From assembly GCA_946480995.1 (NCBI GenBank), contig CAMLMF010000060.1, positions 1 to 9,817 of the forward strand: DNA of 9,817 nucleotides. Reading direction: 5' to 3'. Made by a program: the position numbers and the translations under genes. The notes under the pieces are model-generated. The model did not search any database. It was given only the letters and a program-made list of their open reading frames with translations, and was not told where the DNA came from. The DNA comes from an uncultured Bdellovibrio sp. (GTDB lineage Bacteria > Bdellovibrionota > Bdellovibrionia > Bdellovibrionales > Bdellovibrionaceae). Positions within the stretch are counted from its first letter, which is position 1. Each line of letters starts with the position of its first letter. Below, piece by piece: positions 9,181 through 9,817 of this stretch.

Positions 9181-9817
9181 ATGATATCAGGCCCTCTTTT
9201 ACTTATAAGCTCTGCCTTTCTGCACGCCCTGTGGAATGCCTTAGCCAAAAGCTCTAAAGACAAGGAAAGCTTCCTTTTTTTGACCATCATGCTGAGTGGC
9301 CTGTTTACTTTGGCGACCTTTATCCCCGTCCCGGGCTGGCACCTGCCCCAGGGCAAGGCTTTATATATTGCGATCGCTTCGGGTGTCTTTGAGGGGCTGT
9401 ACTTTATAACTCTATCAAAAGCCTTGCGCACCGGAGCCCTCGGGACCTCGTATGCGATCATGCGCGGGGGCGCGATGATTTTAGTGTGGATCATTTCTAT
9501 CTTATTCTTGGGCGAAGTCGCCGCCGGCATTCATTATTTCGGAGCCTTTGCTATCCTGCTGGGCATTTTAATCATCAATGCTCCTGAATTTAAAAAACTA
9601 TCCGGCACGGGGCTCGACGAAGGCACCTTGTGGTCCTTGGTCAGTGCGGCGTTTATTGCGGGCTATCACCTTTGTTATCACCAAGCACTTTTAGAAAATG
9701 CCGAACCCCGTTCGTTGTTTTTTATTTCGATGATGGTGTCACTGCCCTTTTTATTTTGGGGTATCCGTAAAAAACCGTGGTTGCGCCTAAAACTCGCTGC
9801 TCCGGAAAGAAATGGCG
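9181..9817 (+). CDS. EamA/DMT-family membrane transporter, 3' end missing
   Basis: An open frame of 212 codons begins at the ATG at 9181 and runs off the right edge without a stop. The product is strongly hydrophobic, with likely membrane helices at about 3-20, 31-50, 60-80, 88-108, 112-133, 147-165 and 175-194, consistent with the first seven of ten helices in a drug/metabolite transporter of the EamA type. Family-like signs are HALWNALAKSS (15-25) in helix 1, LSKALRTGALGTSYAIMRGG (78-97), a Gly-Glu (GEV, 111-113) after helix 4, and GILIIN (128-133) closing the first half. The substrate cannot be told. No Shine-Dalgarno precedes the ATG closely (AGGA lies 24 nt away) and no earlier start codon is available in frame before a divergent gene, so a very short or absent leader is possible. 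It is divergent from queA. Confidence 0.85.
   Translation, partial: MISGPLLLISSAFLHALWNALAKSSKDKESFLFLTIMLSGLFTLATFIPVPGWHLPQGKALYIAIASGVFEGLYFITLSKALRTGALGTSYAIMRGGAMILVWIISILFLGEVAAGIHYFGAFAILLGILIINAPEFKKLSGTGLDEGTLWSLVSAAFIAGYHLCYHQALLENAEPRSLFFISMMVSLPFLFWGIRKKPWLRLKLAAPERNG

Noticed and set aside
9144..9530. 128-codon open frame on the minus strand
   Set aside because: It lies opposite the clearly membrane-protein-like transporter frame, has no family resemblance, and starts within the transporter's coding sequence; it is an antisense shadow.

Overview
The window looks like a housekeeping segment of a predatory or delta-type proteobacterium, most likely a Bdellovibrio relative (Bdellovibrionota). 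The basis is the gene order queA-tgt-yajC-secD-secF-recJ-queC-DUF366, the AT-leaning codon use, and a degenerate receiver plus PilZ-like protein at the left edge. The assignment rests on recognition, not on a database search.

Layout: (1) Bases 1-752, plus strand: the C-terminal part of a receiver-like/PilZ-like regulatory protein whose start lies outside the window. (2) Bases 764-9098, minus strand: eight tightly packed genes that look like one operon, in transcription order queA, tgt, yajC, secD, secF, recJ, queC and a DUF366 gene. Junctions are 1-4 nt overlaps or gaps of 2-10 nt, except for a 129-nt gap between tgt and yajC. (3) Bases 9181-9817, plus strand: the N-terminal part of an EamA/DMT-type membrane transporter, divergent from queA and running off the right edge. 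No stretch above 300 bases lacks a gene. I saw no tRNA, rRNA, CRISPR array or insertion sequence.

How the genes work together: QueC makes preQ0, Tgt inserts the deazaguanine base into tRNA and QueA adds the cyclopentene precursor, so both ends of the operon serve queuosine synthesis. Between them lie YajC-SecD-SecF, which drive late steps of Sec protein export, and the RecJ single-strand exonuclease. queD, queE, queF and folE are not in the window. A DUF366 protein of unknown role is the last gene, directly behind queC.

The most unusual signal is a roughly 60-nt GC-rich element present twice in the same orientation, once in the tgt-yajC gap and once inside the 3' end of queA. The copies share two invariant small hairpins around a third hairpin whose sequence differs while its pairing is kept. 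The copy in queA is translated and forms most of the QueA C-terminal tail after the SYGD motif. A likely bidirectional terminator sits between the convergent genes at 751-785, and two 19-nt near-perfect palindromes lie inside recJ and the DUF366 gene.
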